A stretch of DNA of 64,000 bases from Astropecten irregularis (taxonomy: Eukaryota; Echinodermata; Asteroidea; Paxillosida; Astropectinidae), in NCBI GenBank assembly GCA_963971285.1, contig OZ020262.1:10360745-10424744 (forward strand), read 5' to 3'. Of the stretch, positions 1 through 12,978 are shown one piece after another. Every line of letters starts with the position of its first letter. The first letter of the stretch is position 1. A program made the translations under genes and the position numbers. The notes under the pieces are model-generated. The model saw only the letters and a program-made list of their open reading frames with translations. It did not search any database and was not told the origin of the DNA.

Positions 1-369
1 AAATTCCAAGTGATAACGCAATAACAAAGCTTGTTAATGATGCAATCCAAACAAATTGGAAAAAGATATTTATGTTGAGCCTTTTCATGTTATTTTTCTT
101 TATATGAGTCTGAAGTATTTTGATTATTACCGACATTCTGACAAGAATGACTGCTACTCAAAACTTTCAGAACTGGCTCAACAAAACCCCTCCAAAAATA
201 TTTATATCCAGAGTCAACATATCAAAATGAAACACCAAAAAAGTTCACTGGAGATCAGAAACCCATAATGGGGATTGTACCAAACAGAATACACTGGGAT
301 AAAGAAAATAAAGACGTATCACACTTTTGTGGATAAAAACAATGCTAACAATGACGATTGCAAAACATC
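1..369. other. Unassigned sequence at window start
   Basis: AT-rich sequence with no recognised gene. A short open frame near the left edge reads into the window but has no recognisable domain or convincing splice site, so it is not called as coding. Confidence 0.4.
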
Positions 370-541
370 AATAGGGCTCCGCGCTTGAGCTATTTATAGA
401 ATACGCCCTTTGTTATCCACAGCTGTAGTTACCCGGATGTTCGGACAAACATCACAACGTTTACGTGTAAGTTAATGGGGCCACGTGCGACTTGTTTGTC
501 CGAACTTTTGAATGTGACGTCATGTGTGTGGAGCCCTATTT
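370..541. mobile_element. Short MITE with AATAGGGCTCC ends
   Basis: The stretch begins AATAGGGCTCC and ends GGAGCCCTATT, an 11 bp inverted repeat about 170 bp apart with no coding capacity. This is the structure of a miniature inverted-repeat transposable element (MITE). The family is not assigned and no second full copy was seen in the window. Confidence 0.5.
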
Positions 542-876
542 AAACAAAAACTGTTTAAAATTCAATATTTGTGGTCCTTCTATGCATTGGAAAAACATGT
601 CGAGGGAAAACCCCCATTCTATTCATATGAAGGAAAACTGATGTAAGAAAAGATGAAATTGCCACAGTTTACAATGCAATCTCTATTATGCTGGGCATTA
701 ATAATTAATTAACACTAACAGTCAATATATTGAATTAGTTAAATTCATGAGGAAAAATACAAACAATTAGCAGAAGGATTGTACAAATCTGTCCCCAAAT
801 CACACTCAGCATTGTTGAGTGGGATAATCCAATTACTTACATTACATGTGTATTGTGTAATAATTTGAAAAAAAAA

Positions 877-2720
877 CTAGAAGTTTGTCTGTCAACTGAC
901 AGAGCAAATGACTTTTTCGCCTTTTCTCAATTCGAATTTGTTTGTTCAAAGAACGCGCATTCAAGGAAGTATAAAACCTGAAAACAGCATGTTAAATTTC
1001 CATTGTGATTTTTAAGCATCAATGTTTTATTTCGTTTCACTATGTATTGTCCGCTTAAAGGATTATTGTGAAGCAATTTAATACCTAAAACTTTGCCACA
1101 GATTTCAATCAAAAGTTTGATGAGGTCATAGGTCAAATTTTTAATAACCACATTACTGCCAGAGACTGACATCGTTGAAACCAAGTTCGTATCTTGCTCC
1201 AATTTTTAATTTGACCCTAATTTTTACCGTTTTTGATCACGAAACTTCACGCACACGAGAAAAATATTTTAAGGTTGCTTGACACATTTTTAAAAACAAG
1301 AAAGTCAAGTACGATTGAATATTCAAAATTCCGTTAAAAACATTACTTGTTGACGTCATCATGTTCTTGGGTCGCCCCTGCACAAAGGTTTTTCATTGTT
1401 ACAATTTGATGATGATCCAAACTTGAAAAAGCAAGGGGTAAGGGGAAAAACGCATACAAACTGAATGGGCTGTTCGGGTTTAATACAGTACACACAGGGA
1501 TGGGGTGAACGAACTTTGAGACAACGCACGGGTTGTGCGATGCACAAAATACGTGTACATGTACATGTGTACATTGATGGTTGACACACGTAATAATCAA
1601 GATTTAAGTCTCCGTACATGTACAATGTATGTGCACACAAGTACACTCACCCCTGTACATGTGAGTTGTGTCGTTGTTTAATTCGAGGCATAGTTTTGGG
1701 GTGTCCAAATACAATTTCAAGCCTATCGCATTCGCAGGGCATGTCCAAGCTCACTGATCACATAGAAACATAAATATACCACAGAACTACCTTTATCCTG
1801 CTATTTCTAAGAAAATCAAGATTGTATCTCTTATGGTTGATTTTTCAGCTTTTTTAATTTTAAAGAAAAAAATAGTTTTTCCATTGTAACTTCCGGACTG
1901 ATGACGTCATCAATCTAAATCTTGGCACCGTTGTTGTCTGGTTGAAGCTCATCTTAAATATATATTTTGGAGCAATTACCTCAAACTTCGCCACAGACAT
2001 CAACTAAAAATGCATTTTTGAATTTTTTTCAACTTGTCGCTAGAGGGCGCTCGAATGTTTGATGACGTCATCAATCAAATTGGTAAACACCTCATCACTG
2101 TCAGATACTGACATCATTGAAACCAAGTTAATATCTTTCTAAAATTTTAAATTATAAGACATTTCCTGTTTTGACGTTTTCGACCGGAAGTAAGGGTCAC
2201 GTGACTTCACGCACATGAGATAAAATTAAGATCTAGGATTACTTAACATATTTTCAAAAATAGTAAGGCAAGGGAAAGTACGGTTGAATTGATATCGATT
2301 TTTGAAGATTAAAACCTATCCATTTTTGATTGCTTGTAATATGACACCTGATGACGTCACGATGACGTCATTCTTTATGGTGATACTCTGTCATAGGATA
2401 TATGACTCTTCAAAGTTTAGTCAAAATCAGAGATTGTTTAATTGCTAAAAAGGCGAACGGAAAAATGTAAATTTATTCTTGGAAAACGTGTACAAAGTGA
2501 ATGGGGCAAAATAAATATTCAAAAATCTATAAAAAATCACGTGATGACGTCATCATGACGTCATTGCTTTTAGGATCATCCTTGCATTAGGGTCCTTCAT
2601 TGGTATAAGTTTGATGATGATCCGAACTTGCAAAAGTACTTAAGTCGTGCTTTGAAAAAACGTGTACAAATTCTCATAGACTTTTGGAGAAGAAGAAGAA
2701 GAAGAAGAAGAGGAAAAAGA
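877..2720 (-). mobile_element. Helitron-like non-autonomous element E1 (diverged)
   Basis: The 3' end, read on the minus strand, is CTAG at 877-880, preceded by a stem-loop (arms CTGTC and GACAG, outer arms TTTG and CAAA). The 5' end is an AAG/CTT microsatellite at about 2690-2712. The interior carries TGACGTCA palindromes at about 1350, 1905, 2065, 2355-2370 and 2540-2555. It has no reading frame of its own. A hairpin followed by CTRR at the 3' end is the classic Helitron terminus; the assignment is inferred from structure. It is the most diverged member in the window. Confidence 0.55.
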
Positions 2721-2722
2721 AA

Positions 2723-4161
2723 CTAGAGGTTGTGTCTGTTGAAAACAGAACACATGGCTTTTCCGCATATGATTCATAAAACAAACTGTCAAATTAATTC
2801 ATATTACTTATTTTGTTTGATAAAGACATGGTTAAATAGAATCCATATTTCAATGTAGAAAACTAAACATTTAACCCATTTGTTGCAGGGTTGATGAAAC
2901 AAATTGCTTGTCAATTAGAATTGTGTCACAGAGAAAGACCTTGCATAACATTGACTTATGGTGAAAGAATCATGATCATAGCTCTTACCACTTTCAAATG
3001 ATATGTTACTTCCTTTTTGACCGGAAGTAGAGGTCACAGGGGTCAACCAATGTGTCACATAGAAAGACCTTGCCTAACATTCACTTTTGGTGAAAGAATT
3101 ATGATCATAGCTTTTACCACTTTTAAATGAGAACCTACTTCCTGTTTGACCGGAAGTAGAGGTCACAGAGGTCAAGCAATGTATCACAAAGAAAGACCCT
3201 GCCTAAAAATCACGTTTGGTGAAAGAATCAACTTAATATCTCAATCCGTTGATTTTCTGTTGATTTTCAAATAAAATACTGACACCACCGCAGTTTCTTG
3301 TTTTAATCCAAAGAGGGCGCCATTCAAAACCGTGTGCTTGCTTCATGCATTACTTGAAAGGTAGATTTTTACGCATGCGTAGTTTTCTTGTCAAAACAGT
3401 ATTTACGCTGGCAACTATGATAAGGAAATGAAGGAGAATACGGCATATATTTAACACAGGCAATCAACCACATGCCCGCGCCTTGCATTTAATGACCAAT
3501 ATTTTTACGTACAAGTCAATGGGCTAACGTGAAAAATATTTTTTTTAAATCATAAAAAATAAAGAAATGACGCTGTCTTGACGTAACTTCATAATTACTA
3601 TTCCAAACCTCCATTTTACCAACCTACCAATTTTCCATGCGATCGGCCGTTCCTACTATGCGTTATAAAAATCGCATTTTTTATGACGTCATGATGACGT
3701 CACCGAATTTTTGTCTATGCAGTGTTCATCTATGGTGTATGCTGAAGAATTATCAAAAGGAAATTCAAAAAAATCTTCTTTCGTTTACTAGATATCGTTA
3801 AAAGAACTTTAATGACCCAAAATTTCAATAAATCATTAAAAATCAGGAAATGACGTCATGATGACGTCATTGCAATTTTTCGATATAACACTTCCCGACT
3901 TAGATACATACCAAGTTTCAACTCAATCGGACTAAGGGTTCGTTCATAATTGATGTCTGAAGTTTGCCCCTTTAAGACACTGTCACGTGACACCTGATGA
4001 CGTCATGACGATGTAAAGTTTCGGCAACCAACTACGCTGTGGGGACTTTGTTTTGACCAAGTTTGATTAAAATCGGCAATTTAAAAGTGGCCAAAGTGGC
4101 ACCGAGAATGCACATGTGCTTTGTCTATAGGAATTCCAACGACAAGAAGAAGAAGAAAAAA
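2723..4161 (-). mobile_element. Helitron-like non-autonomous element E2
   Basis: Minus-strand element whose 3' CTAG is at 2723-2726, preceded by the TGTG/CACA stem-loop and the motif GGCTTTTCC. It contains imperfect ~126 bp sub-repeats at about 2930-3240 that include the ETS-type CCGGAAGT and the AGGTCA pair at 3160-3174. It then has paired TGACGTCA sites at about 3690 and 3850 and one at about 3997. It ends in the AAG-rich tail at about 4141-4160, directly against the next copy. It has no coding frame. Confidence 0.6.
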
Positions 4162-5451
4162 CTAGATATTGTGTCTGTTGAAAACAGAACACATGGCTTT
4201 TCCGTTTTATGATATTAAAATTTTTTCAAAACATTATACACAAAAAAACATTTGATTAAGATATTAAACTTTATACTTTTGGAGAGTGCACCTTTAATCT
4301 GAAGTCACTTGACTTGGTCATGTTTGTGTCACAGGGAAAGACCTTGCCTAACATTTACTTTTGCTGAAAGAATCATGATCCTAGCTCTTACAACTTTTAA
4401 ATGAGGAGCTACTTCCTGTTTGACCGGAAGTAGAGGTCACAGAGGTCAAGCAATGTGACACAAATGAAGGAAATTGCCTAACATTCACGTTTGGTGAAAG
4501 AATCATGATCATAGCTGTAACCACTTTTAAATGAGGAGCTACTTCCTGTTTGACCGGAAGTAGAGGTCACGGAGGTCAAGCAATGTGTCACAAAGAAAGA
4601 CCTTGCCTAACATTGATATTTGGTGAAAGAATCATGATCCTAGCTCTTACCACTTTTAAATGAGGAGCTACTTCCTGTTTGCCCTGTACAAGTCAATGGG
4701 CTATAGCGTGAAAAATATTCAAAAAATCATAAAAAAAAAAAAAATGACGCTGTCTTGATGTAACTTCATAATTACAACCCCGAACCTCCAATTCACCAAT
4801 GTACCAATTTTCAAGGCCATCGGCCGTTCCTACTATGTGTTATAAAAATCACATTTTTTATGACGTCATGATGACGTCACTGAATTTTTGTCTATGCAGT
4901 GTTCATCTATGGTGTATGCTGAAGAATTATCAAAAAGAAATTCAAAGATATCTTGTTTCATTTACTAGATATCATTAAAAGAACTTTAATGACCCAAAAT
5001 TTCAATAAATCATAAAAAATCAGGGAATGACGTCATGATGACGTCATTGCAATTTTTCGATATAACACTTCCCGACTTAGATACATACCAAGTTTCAACT
5101 CAATCAGACATAGGGTTCGTTCATAATTGATGTCTGAAGTTTGCCCCTTTAAGACACTGTCACGTGACACCTGATGACGTCATGATGACGAAAAGTTTCG
5201 GCAACCAACTTCGCTGTGGGGACTTTGTTTTGACCAAGTTTGATTAAAATCGGCAGTTTAAAAGTGGCAAAAGTGGCACCTAGAATGCACATGTGCTTTG
5301 TCTATAGGAATTCATACGACAAGAAGAAGAAGAAGAAAAGAAAAAAAAATCAGAACAAAAACAATACCTTTTCCATTGAACATGGAAAAGCCAAAAAAAA
5401 AATCAGAACAAAAACAATACCTTTTCCGTTGAACACGGAAAAGCCAAAAAA
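4162..5451 (-). mobile_element. Helitron-like non-autonomous element E3
   Basis: Minus-strand copy nearly identical in sequence to the plus-strand units at 9.5-14.16 kb. The 3' CTAG is at 4162-4165. It has ~126 bp sub-repeats at 4320-4680, paired TGACGTCA sites at about 4860 and 5030, one at about 5173, and the AAG tail at about 5320-5337. Two copies of a ~50 bp hairpin unit (5338-5450) lie beyond the tail and abut the CTAG of the next element. The high identity to distant inverted copies suggests recent amplification. Confidence 0.65.
5338..5450. repeat. Two ~50 bp hairpin units
   Basis: Two tandem copies of a unit that contains ATCAGAACAAAAACAATACC and then a hairpin. The first hairpin has arms TTTTCCA and TGGAAAA; the second has TTTTCCG and CGGAAAA, a paired A-T to G-C change that keeps the stem. 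The same unit recurs at 9341-9506 (three copies, inverted) and 11741-11798 (one copy). Confidence 0.7.
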
Positions 5452-5762
5452 CTAGAGGTTATGTCTGTTGAAAACAGAACATAAGGTTTTTCCGAGTATG
5501 ATATAAAACACCTCACATCTGAATATACATTCCTCTCAGTTAATTTGATTTGTTCAGATCTATGGTTTAAAATGTACTATATTTCTGTTGATGTATAAAA
5601 TTATTAGCTGTAAACCCATTTGGTTGTAGGGTTACACAACTGTCCCTAATTGAAGGCACTATTGTCTCATTATGATTTATTAATTTATTTGTTTAATGAC
5701 AAGGACATTTCCCAGGGCATGAATAAAGATTGAAAGGGAACGAAATAATTTGGTAACAATGA

Positions 5763-6596
5763 GGTCAACTCGTACCTTCGCCAACTCGTACTTTTGTCAA
5801 CAACTCGTACACTCGCATATGCAAGGTCATACCAACTCGTACGTACCTTTGCCCACTCGAACTTTCGGTTAAGGCATTTTGTGCCTTTCCACCAAGTCAA
5901 CTCGTACGTTGTCATAAATTAATTCAACACGTTTATGCTTTATTCCTCGATGCTTCGGTTAAGACAAGTTGTACCGTCGCGCCAAGTCAATCCACGGGAG
6001 TTTGATATTAGGATTGAGTTTTGCAAAATGTTTCTTTTTATTTTTACCCAAAATCATCATTCAAAATTGTTACAAAAATAAAATTGATTCAAATAATTAT
6101 AGGTTACCCCAATTAAAAGAGATGTCTCGTAATGAAACACCAAATAGTGAGTTTGAAAAGGTAAATCCCAAAATCTCCATAAAAAAAATAAATAATAATA
6201 ATAAAAAAGATTCAAATATACCCCGGCCAATAATTAATAAACAATGAGAAAACTTCTTTCCGTTATATTAAATAATTAAGCAATTGTTAAGAGCAGAATT
6301 CCGCACTTTTGTGTAGACTTCTTCTGCACTACGGACGGATACGTACTTGTTGAGTTCCCGTCTTCAAAACCGTCGACCACATCGTATAACCAAGAGAGAA
6401 AAGGTTGGGAAATGATATTTACACAAAAAATATCAATTCCGATTCACAGTATGTTTGATCAAAGACACTTTTTATGGTGTTTCAACATTATTCTAAACCC
6501 ACAACTGAAAAAATATGGACATATGTGGGACTTAATTCCCAAGGTACGAGTTGTCTTAACTCAAATGTATGAGTTGGCAAATGTATGAGTTTTAGT
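5763..6596. mobile_element. Inverted-repeat element with CAACTCGTAC motifs
   Basis: CAACTCGTAC occurs about five times in direct orientation between 5763 and 5910. Its reverse complement appears as GTACGAGTTG at about 6544, with decayed copies GTATGAGTTG and GTATGAGTT just after. The middle is AT-rich and non-coding. Repeated subterminal motifs in opposite orientation at the two ends are typical of transposase-binding sites in DNA transposons. The superfamily is not assigned. Confidence 0.5.
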
Positions 6597-7035
6597 TTAT
6601 TTTTGGCATTATTGGCATTATTATTGCTTTCGACTCAACTCGAAAGCAATAATTTCACTGAATGACACACAATTATTATGTGGGCATGAATGACATGATT
6701 TATAGTGCAGAAAAAAAAAACTCTGGCTTTCATTGATTTAATGTAAAATAAAAAAAGGTGAAATTGACACCTAAGTAGAGAAACACATGTATTGCAATCC
6801 TTCTAAACAATTACTTTTCGCAAAATATTGATAAGTTGTATAAGCTTTTAAAGTCCAATATTAATGACATACTGTGCAACATACATACATCTATAACATT
6901 CTGGTAAGGATTCTATGTTTGAAAATGATAAAAAAAAGACGTACGTGCGTGTGCATTGTATAATGGCTAAAATTGAAAAGAAGTATACTAGCAGACTAGT
7001 GAATAGGTCCAAATCAGTCCGCGGAGCTCATTAAT

Positions 7036-7390
7036 TTTTTGTATACCCTCAAAATCTTTCTTTATAAGAGTATTTACAGAGCCTTACATGGGAATTCTTG
7101 TAGAAAACAGGTAAACAACTCGGTCTCCATAGTTTGGACATTCACTTGTCAGTTGGTTGGATGAAATCCGGCCCCAAAGTCGCTCTACTTTTCTGCGTAG
7201 TGGAGGGATAATCCAGATAAGCCAAACATACAAGTTTTCGAACATTAGAGGGCGTCTTACCAATTTTCTTTTGCACGCAGTCGGAGAATTCGAAAGGCTT
7301 GCGGCGTACGTGCCATTTTGCTGGACAAGTCATGCAACGCAGGGCTCCCCAAACGCTTCGAAATGAAATATTTTGAGGGTATACACAAAA
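7036..7390. mobile_element. MITE with TATACCCTCAAAAT ends
   Basis: TGTATACCCTCAAAAT at the left is matched by ATTTTGAGGGTATACA at the right, giving a ~350 bp element with no useful frame. The open frames across it on both strands are shadows of the inverted repeat. Confidence 0.6.
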
Positions 7391-8228
7391 TTCATGAGCT
7401 GGCGAACAGAATTTGGCCCATCTGCAAGCCTTGTCCCTGTAATGAAGATGCGCGAATACCGGTAAAGGTTGAATTCTTTGAGACAAAGAAAGCTTACAAT
7501 TTTCAAAAATGCATAAAAAAATCCACCAAGATGCTGTCGTGTCGTGGTTTCACATTTAGCTTCCCGGGCTTACATGCTTTAAACCCACCAACTTTCATGA
7601 CGATCGGCCATTGTCTTCATGACAATCGGCCTATCGGCTATTGTGTTTCCAAAATCTCATTTTGATGACGTTATGATGACGTCACAGTATTTTGCTTCCA
7701 GAGTGTTGATCTCTGTTGCACATTTAAAAATTACAAAAAGAATTTTAAAGATACCGTCTTTCGTTCACTAGTAATCGTTAAAATTACTTTAATGACCCTA
7801 AAATTCAATAAATCATAGAAAATCAGAGGATGACGTCATGATGACGTAATTGCAATTTTTCAATATAACACTTCCCGACTTAGACACGTACCAAGTTTCA
7901 ACTCAATCGGACTTAGTGTTCGTTCATAATTGATGTCTGAAGTTTGCCCCTTTAAGACACTGTCACGTGACAACTGATGACGTCATGTTGGCGAAATTTT
8001 TCGGCACACATTTACACTATATAGGGACTTTGTTTGGGCCAAGTTTGGCTAAGATCGGCTGTTTAAAAATTACCAAAGTGGGGTGTAGAAAGTCTGTGTA
8101 CAAAGTCTACGGGGTTTACTTTGAACGTAACGATCGAAATAGTTTTTCCGAAATTTCATTCGGAAAAACCAAAAATCAGAACAAAAAGAATAACTTTTTC
8201 GCACTCGAAAGTGCGAAAAAGTCAAAAA

Positions 8229-9340
8229 TATAAATTCTCAATAAGCAATTTATTATGGAGTATGTACATTTTAAGGCCACTATAGTCATATAACAAAAAA
8301 AAAGAAAAACCCTGATAAAATAAGCAAAATCCTCCGAAATTTCACTGAGAATTAAAATGCTGAAAGACCATAGGTAATACAAGTACTGTTGAGAGATGTG
8401 ACCTCCATTAAGTGGCTGAGGTTTCCTTTCTGAATAGATTGAATGTGTATTAAAACAGCCATTGATAGGGACGTGTGTCCTTACAACATGACACTAACAG
8501 AAACAAGTGCATGTCTCCTCGCTCTCATGTAAGTCACAGTGTCACCCTAAGACACAGATATGCCCACTAGTAGTAGTACATTATTACTGCATAAGGCTTA
8601 GGTAAAAATCATAATTTATGTAGCCCTCACGATATTGAAGTTTGATTAAAAAAATTCTTTCAAAAAATGCATTCGGGTCATCCAAATATTGGAATAAATA
8701 TTGATCCTAAATTCCATTCTACTTGTATTCAAACTCTCTGATTTACATGTACATGTACTACTGATTTTGAGGGAGTCTCCAAATTATACCCATGACATTA
8801 TATTTTTATTGCTGACATTCGGTTTAATCATTTTCCTCCTAACAATAAAAAAATACTTCCAAGAAATTGTTCTACTATCTACAGTACTACTATACATTGT
8901 ACATTACAAGCTAGATTAGTGTTTAAATCAAGTCTGAAAGTCTGAAAACTGTTTCATTTAGTATGAATGCACATAAGGTATAACGACATTCAGAATGGAG
9001 CTCAAGTCTAGGAGCAGACACCTGACTCCGCCTATTGTGGCATTGCGTGCTAGGGGAATTTCCCTGATGAGCAACATTGCTTCAGTATGGAAAGCCTATG
9101 ATACAAAACACTAGATTCTTGTTTTGAATTTTGTTTTTGAATTCAACACTCGAACCTTTATATATAAGCAGGGTTCTCCCCACGTACAAACTTGTGTATC
9201 GGGGCCGATACGCGAAAATATCTGCCGATACTCACTTTTTCAACCCCGATACGCACAATATGTTTTTAACAAGGACCTGTATTTATTCCACGATCTTGAA
9301 TTATGTGTATTTTTAGCTGTTTCGCATGCGGCGGAACAGC
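8229..9340. other. Gene-free AT-rich spacer
   Basis: No gene, RNA or clear transposon end was recognised between the minus-strand and plus-strand Helitron-like arrays. The sequence is AT-rich with short runs of ACATGTACATGT type. Confidence 0.4.
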
Positions 9341-9506
9341 TATTGTTTTTGTTATTTGGCTTTTCCATGTTCAATGGAAAAGGTATTGTTTTTGTTCTGA
9401 TTTTTGGCTTTTCCATGTTCAATGGAAAAGGTATTGTTTTTGTTCTGATTTTTTTGGCTTTTCCATGTTCAATGGAAAAGGTATTGTTTTTGTTCTGATT
9501 TTTTTT
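9341..9506. repeat. Three tandem ~50 bp hairpin units
   Basis: Three consecutive copies contain GGCTTTTCCATG...AATGGAAAAGG followed by TATTGTTTTTGTTCTGATTT. Each copy has a stem of about 7 bp. They sit directly upstream of the first plus-strand Helitron-like unit and are the inverted form of the units at 5338-5450. Confidence 0.7.
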
Positions 9507-10686
9507 TCTTTTCTTCTTCTTCTTCTTGTCGTATGAATTCCTATAGACAAAGCACATGTGCATTCTAGGTGCCACTTTTGCCACTTTTAAACTGCCGATT
9601 TTAATCAAACTTGGTCAAAACAAAGTCCCCACAGCGAAGTTGGTTGCCGAAACTTTTCGTCATCATGACGTCATCAGGTGTCACGTGACAGTGTCTTAAA
9701 GGGGCAAACTTCAGACATCAATTATGAACGAACCCTATGTCTGATTGAGTTGAAACTTGGTATGTATCTAAGTCGGGAAGTGTTATATCGAAAAATTGCA
9801 ATGACGTCATCATGACGTCATTCCCTGATTTTTTATGATTTATTGAAATTTTGGGTCATTAAAGTTCTTTTAATGATATCTAGTAAATGAAACAAGATAT
9901 CTTTGAATTTCTTTTTGATAATTCTTCAGCATACACCATAGATGAACACTGCATAGACAAAAATTCAGTGACGTCATCATGACGTCATAAAAAATGTGAT
10001 TTTTATAACACATAGTAGGAACGGCCGATGGCCTTGAAAATTGGTACATTGGTGAATTGGAGGTTCGGGGTTGTAATTATGAAGTTACATCAAGACAGCG
10101 TCATTTTTTTTTTTTTTATGATTTTTTGAATATTTTTCACGCTATAGCCCATTGACTTGTACAGGGCAAACAGGAAGTAGCTCCTCATTTAAAAGTGGTA
10201 AGAGCTAGGATCATGATTCTTTCACCAAATATCAATGTTAGGCAAGGTCTTTCTTTGTGACACATTGCTTGACCTCCGTGACCTCTACTTCCGGTCAAAC
10301 AGGAAGTAGCTCCTCATTTAAAAGTGGTTACAGCTATGATCATGATTCTTTCACCAAACGTGAATGTTAGGCAATTTCCTTCATTTGTGTCACATTGCTT
10401 GACCTCTGTGACCTCTACTTCCGGTCAAACAGGAAGTAGCTCCTCATTTAAAAGTTGTAAGAGCTAGGATCATGATTCTTTCAGCAAAAGTAAATGTTAG
10501 GCAAGGTCTTTCCCTGTGACACAAACATGACCAAGTCAAGTGACTTCAGATTAAAGGTGCACTCTCCAAAAGTATAAAGTTTAATATCTTAATCAAATGT
10601 TTTTTTGTGTATAATGTTTTGAAAAAATTTTAATATCATAAAACGGAAAAGCCATGTGTTCTGTTTTCAACAGACACAATATCTAG
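9507..10686 (+). mobile_element. Helitron-like unit E5 (array copy 1)
   Basis: 1180 bp unit that begins TCTTTTCTTCTTC and ends in a stem-loop followed by ATATCTAG. It contains five TGACGTCA sites (about 9665, then paired at 9800 and 9970), one GTCACGTGAC, and three ~126 bp sub-repeats with TGACCT pairs and CCGGAAGT-type sites on the other strand. It has no coding capacity. Confidence 0.7.
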
Positions 10687-11740
10687 TTTTCTTTTCTTCT
10701 TCTTCTTCTTGTCGTATGAATTCCTATAGACAAAGCACATGTGCATTCTAGGTGCCACTTTTGCCACTTTTAAACTGCCGATTTTAATCAAACTTGGTCA
10801 AAACAAAGTCCCCACAGCGAAGTTGGTTGCCGAAACTTTTCGTCATCATGACGTCATCAGGTGTCACGTGACAGTGTCTTAAAGGGGCAAACTTCAGACA
10901 TCAATTATGAACGAACCCTATGTCTGATTGAGTTGAAACTTGGTATGTATCTAAGTCGGGAAGTGTTATATCGAAAAATTGCAATGACGTCATCATGACG
11001 TCATTCCCTGATTTTTTATGATTTATTGAAATTTTGGGTCATTAAAGTTCTTTTAATGATATCTAGTTAATGAAACAAGATATCTTTGAATTTCTTTTTG
11101 ATAATTCTTCAGCATACACCATAGATGAACACTGCATAGACAAAAATTCAGTGACGTCATCATGACGTCATAAAAAATGTGATTTTTATAACACATAGTA
11201 GGAACGGCCGATGGCCTTGAAAATTGGTACATTGGTGAATTGGAGGTTCGGGGTTGTAATTATGAAGTTACATCAAGACAGCGTCTTTTTTTTTTTTTTT
11301 ATGATTTTTTGAATATTTTTCACGCTATAGCCCATTGACTTGTACAGGGCAAACAGGAAGTAGCTCCTCATTTAAAAGTGGTAAGAGCTAGGATCATGAT
11401 TCTTTCACCAAATATCAATGTTAGGCAATTTCCTTCATTTGTGTCACATTGCTTGACCTCTGTGACCTCTACTTCCGGTCAAACAGGAAGTAGCTCCTCA
11501 TTTAAAAGTTGTAAGAGCTAGGATCATGATTCTTTCAGCAAAAGTAAATGTTAGGCAAGGTCTTTCCCTGTGACACAAACATGACCAAGTCAAGTGACTT
11601 CAGATTAAAGGTGCACTCTCCAAAAGTATAAAGTTTAATATCTTAATCAAATGTTTTTTTGTGTATAATGTTTTGAAAAAATTTTAATATCATAAAACGG
11701 AAAAGCCATGTGTTCTGTTTTCAACAGACACAATATCTAG
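10687..11740 (+). mobile_element. Helitron-like unit E6 (array copy 2, one sub-repeat shorter)
   Basis: Nearly identical to E5 but about 126 bp shorter: it has two internal sub-repeats instead of three, as expected from unequal exchange or slippage between sub-repeats. It ends CTAG at 11737-11740 and is followed by one ~50 bp hairpin unit (11741-11798). Confidence 0.7.
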
Positions 11741-11798
11741 TTTTTTTGGCTTTTCCATGTTCAATGGAAAAGGTATTGTTTTTGTTCTGATTTTTTTT

Positions 11799-12978
11799 TC
11801 TTTTCTTCTTCTTCTTCTTGTCGTATGAATTCCTATAGACAAAGCACATGTGCATTCTAGGTGCCACTTTTGCCACTTTTAAACTGCCGATTTTAATCAA
11901 ACTTGGTCAAAACAAAGTCCCCACAGCGAAGTTGGTTGCCGAAACTTTTCGTCATCATGACGTCATCAGGTGTCACGTGACAGTGTCTTAAAGGGGCAAA
12001 CTTCAGACATCAATTATGAACGAACCCTATGTCTGATTGAGTTGAAACTTGGTATGTATCTAAGTCGGGAAGTGTTATATCGAAAAATTGCAATGACGTC
12101 ATCATGACGTCATTCCCTGATTTTTTATGATTTATTGAAATTTTGGGTCATTAAAGTTCTTTTAATGATATCTAGTAAATGAAACAAGATATCTTTGAAT
12201 TTCTTTTTGATAATTCTTCAGCATACACCATAGATGAACACTGCATAGACAAAAATTCAGTGACGTCATCATGACGTCATAAAAAATGTGATTTTTATAA
12301 CACATAGTAGGAACGGCCGATGGCCTTGAAAATTGGTACATTGGTGAATTGGAGGTTCGGGGTTGTAATTATGAAGTTACATCAAGACAGCGTCATTTTT
12401 TTTTTTTTTATGATTTTTTGAATATTTTTCACGCTATAGCCCATTGACTTGTACAGGGCAAACAGGAAGTAGCTCCTCATTTAAAAGTGGTAAGAGCTAG
12501 GATCATGATTCTTTCACCAAATATCAATGTTAGGCAAGGTCTTTCTTTGTGACACATTGCTTGACCTCCGTGACCTCTACTTCCGGTCAAACAGGAAGTA
12601 GCTCCTCATTTAAAAGTGGTTACAGCTATGATCATGATTCTTTCACCAAAAGTGAATGTTAGGCAATTTCCTTCATTTGTGTCACATTGCTTGACCTCTG
12701 TGACCTCTACTTCCGGTCAAACAGGAAGTAGCTCCTCATTTAAAAGTTGTAAGAGCTAGGATCATGATTCTTTCAGCAAAAGTAAATGTTAGGCAAGGTC
12801 TTTCCCTGTGACACAAACATGACCAAGTCAAGTGACTTCAGATTAAAGGTGCACTCTTCAAAAGTATAAAGTTTAATATCTTAATCAAATGTTTTTTTGT
12901 GTATAATGTTTTGAAAAAATTTTAATATCATAAAACGGAAAAGCCATGTGTTCTGTTTTCAACAGACACAATATCTAG
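11799..12978 (+). mobile_element. Helitron-like unit E7 (array copy 3)
   Basis: 1180 bp copy with the same internal order as E5. Its terminal CTAG at 12975-12978 is followed without any spacer by the TC start of the next unit, so this is an exact head-to-tail junction. Confidence 0.7.

Larger units (their letters stand above)
5452..8228 (-). mobile_element. Helitron-like element E4, interrupted by other insertions
   Basis: The 3' CTAG is at 5452-5455, preceded by a stem with arms TTATG and CATAA. The 5' part at 7490-8228 aligns by eye with the 5' half of the other units: TGACGTCA sites at about 7678, 7830 and 7978 and the sentence CACTTCCCGACTTAGA. It ends in two hairpins at 8142-8171 and 8190-8220. 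Between these parts lie an inverted-repeat element (5763-6596) and a MITE (7036-7390), so the copy is nested and old. Confidence 0.5.

Noticed and set aside
9303-9608. Small proteins with GFSMFNGKG-type repeats
   Set aside because: Translations of the ~50 bp hairpin units; the same stretch is open on both strands and has no start context.
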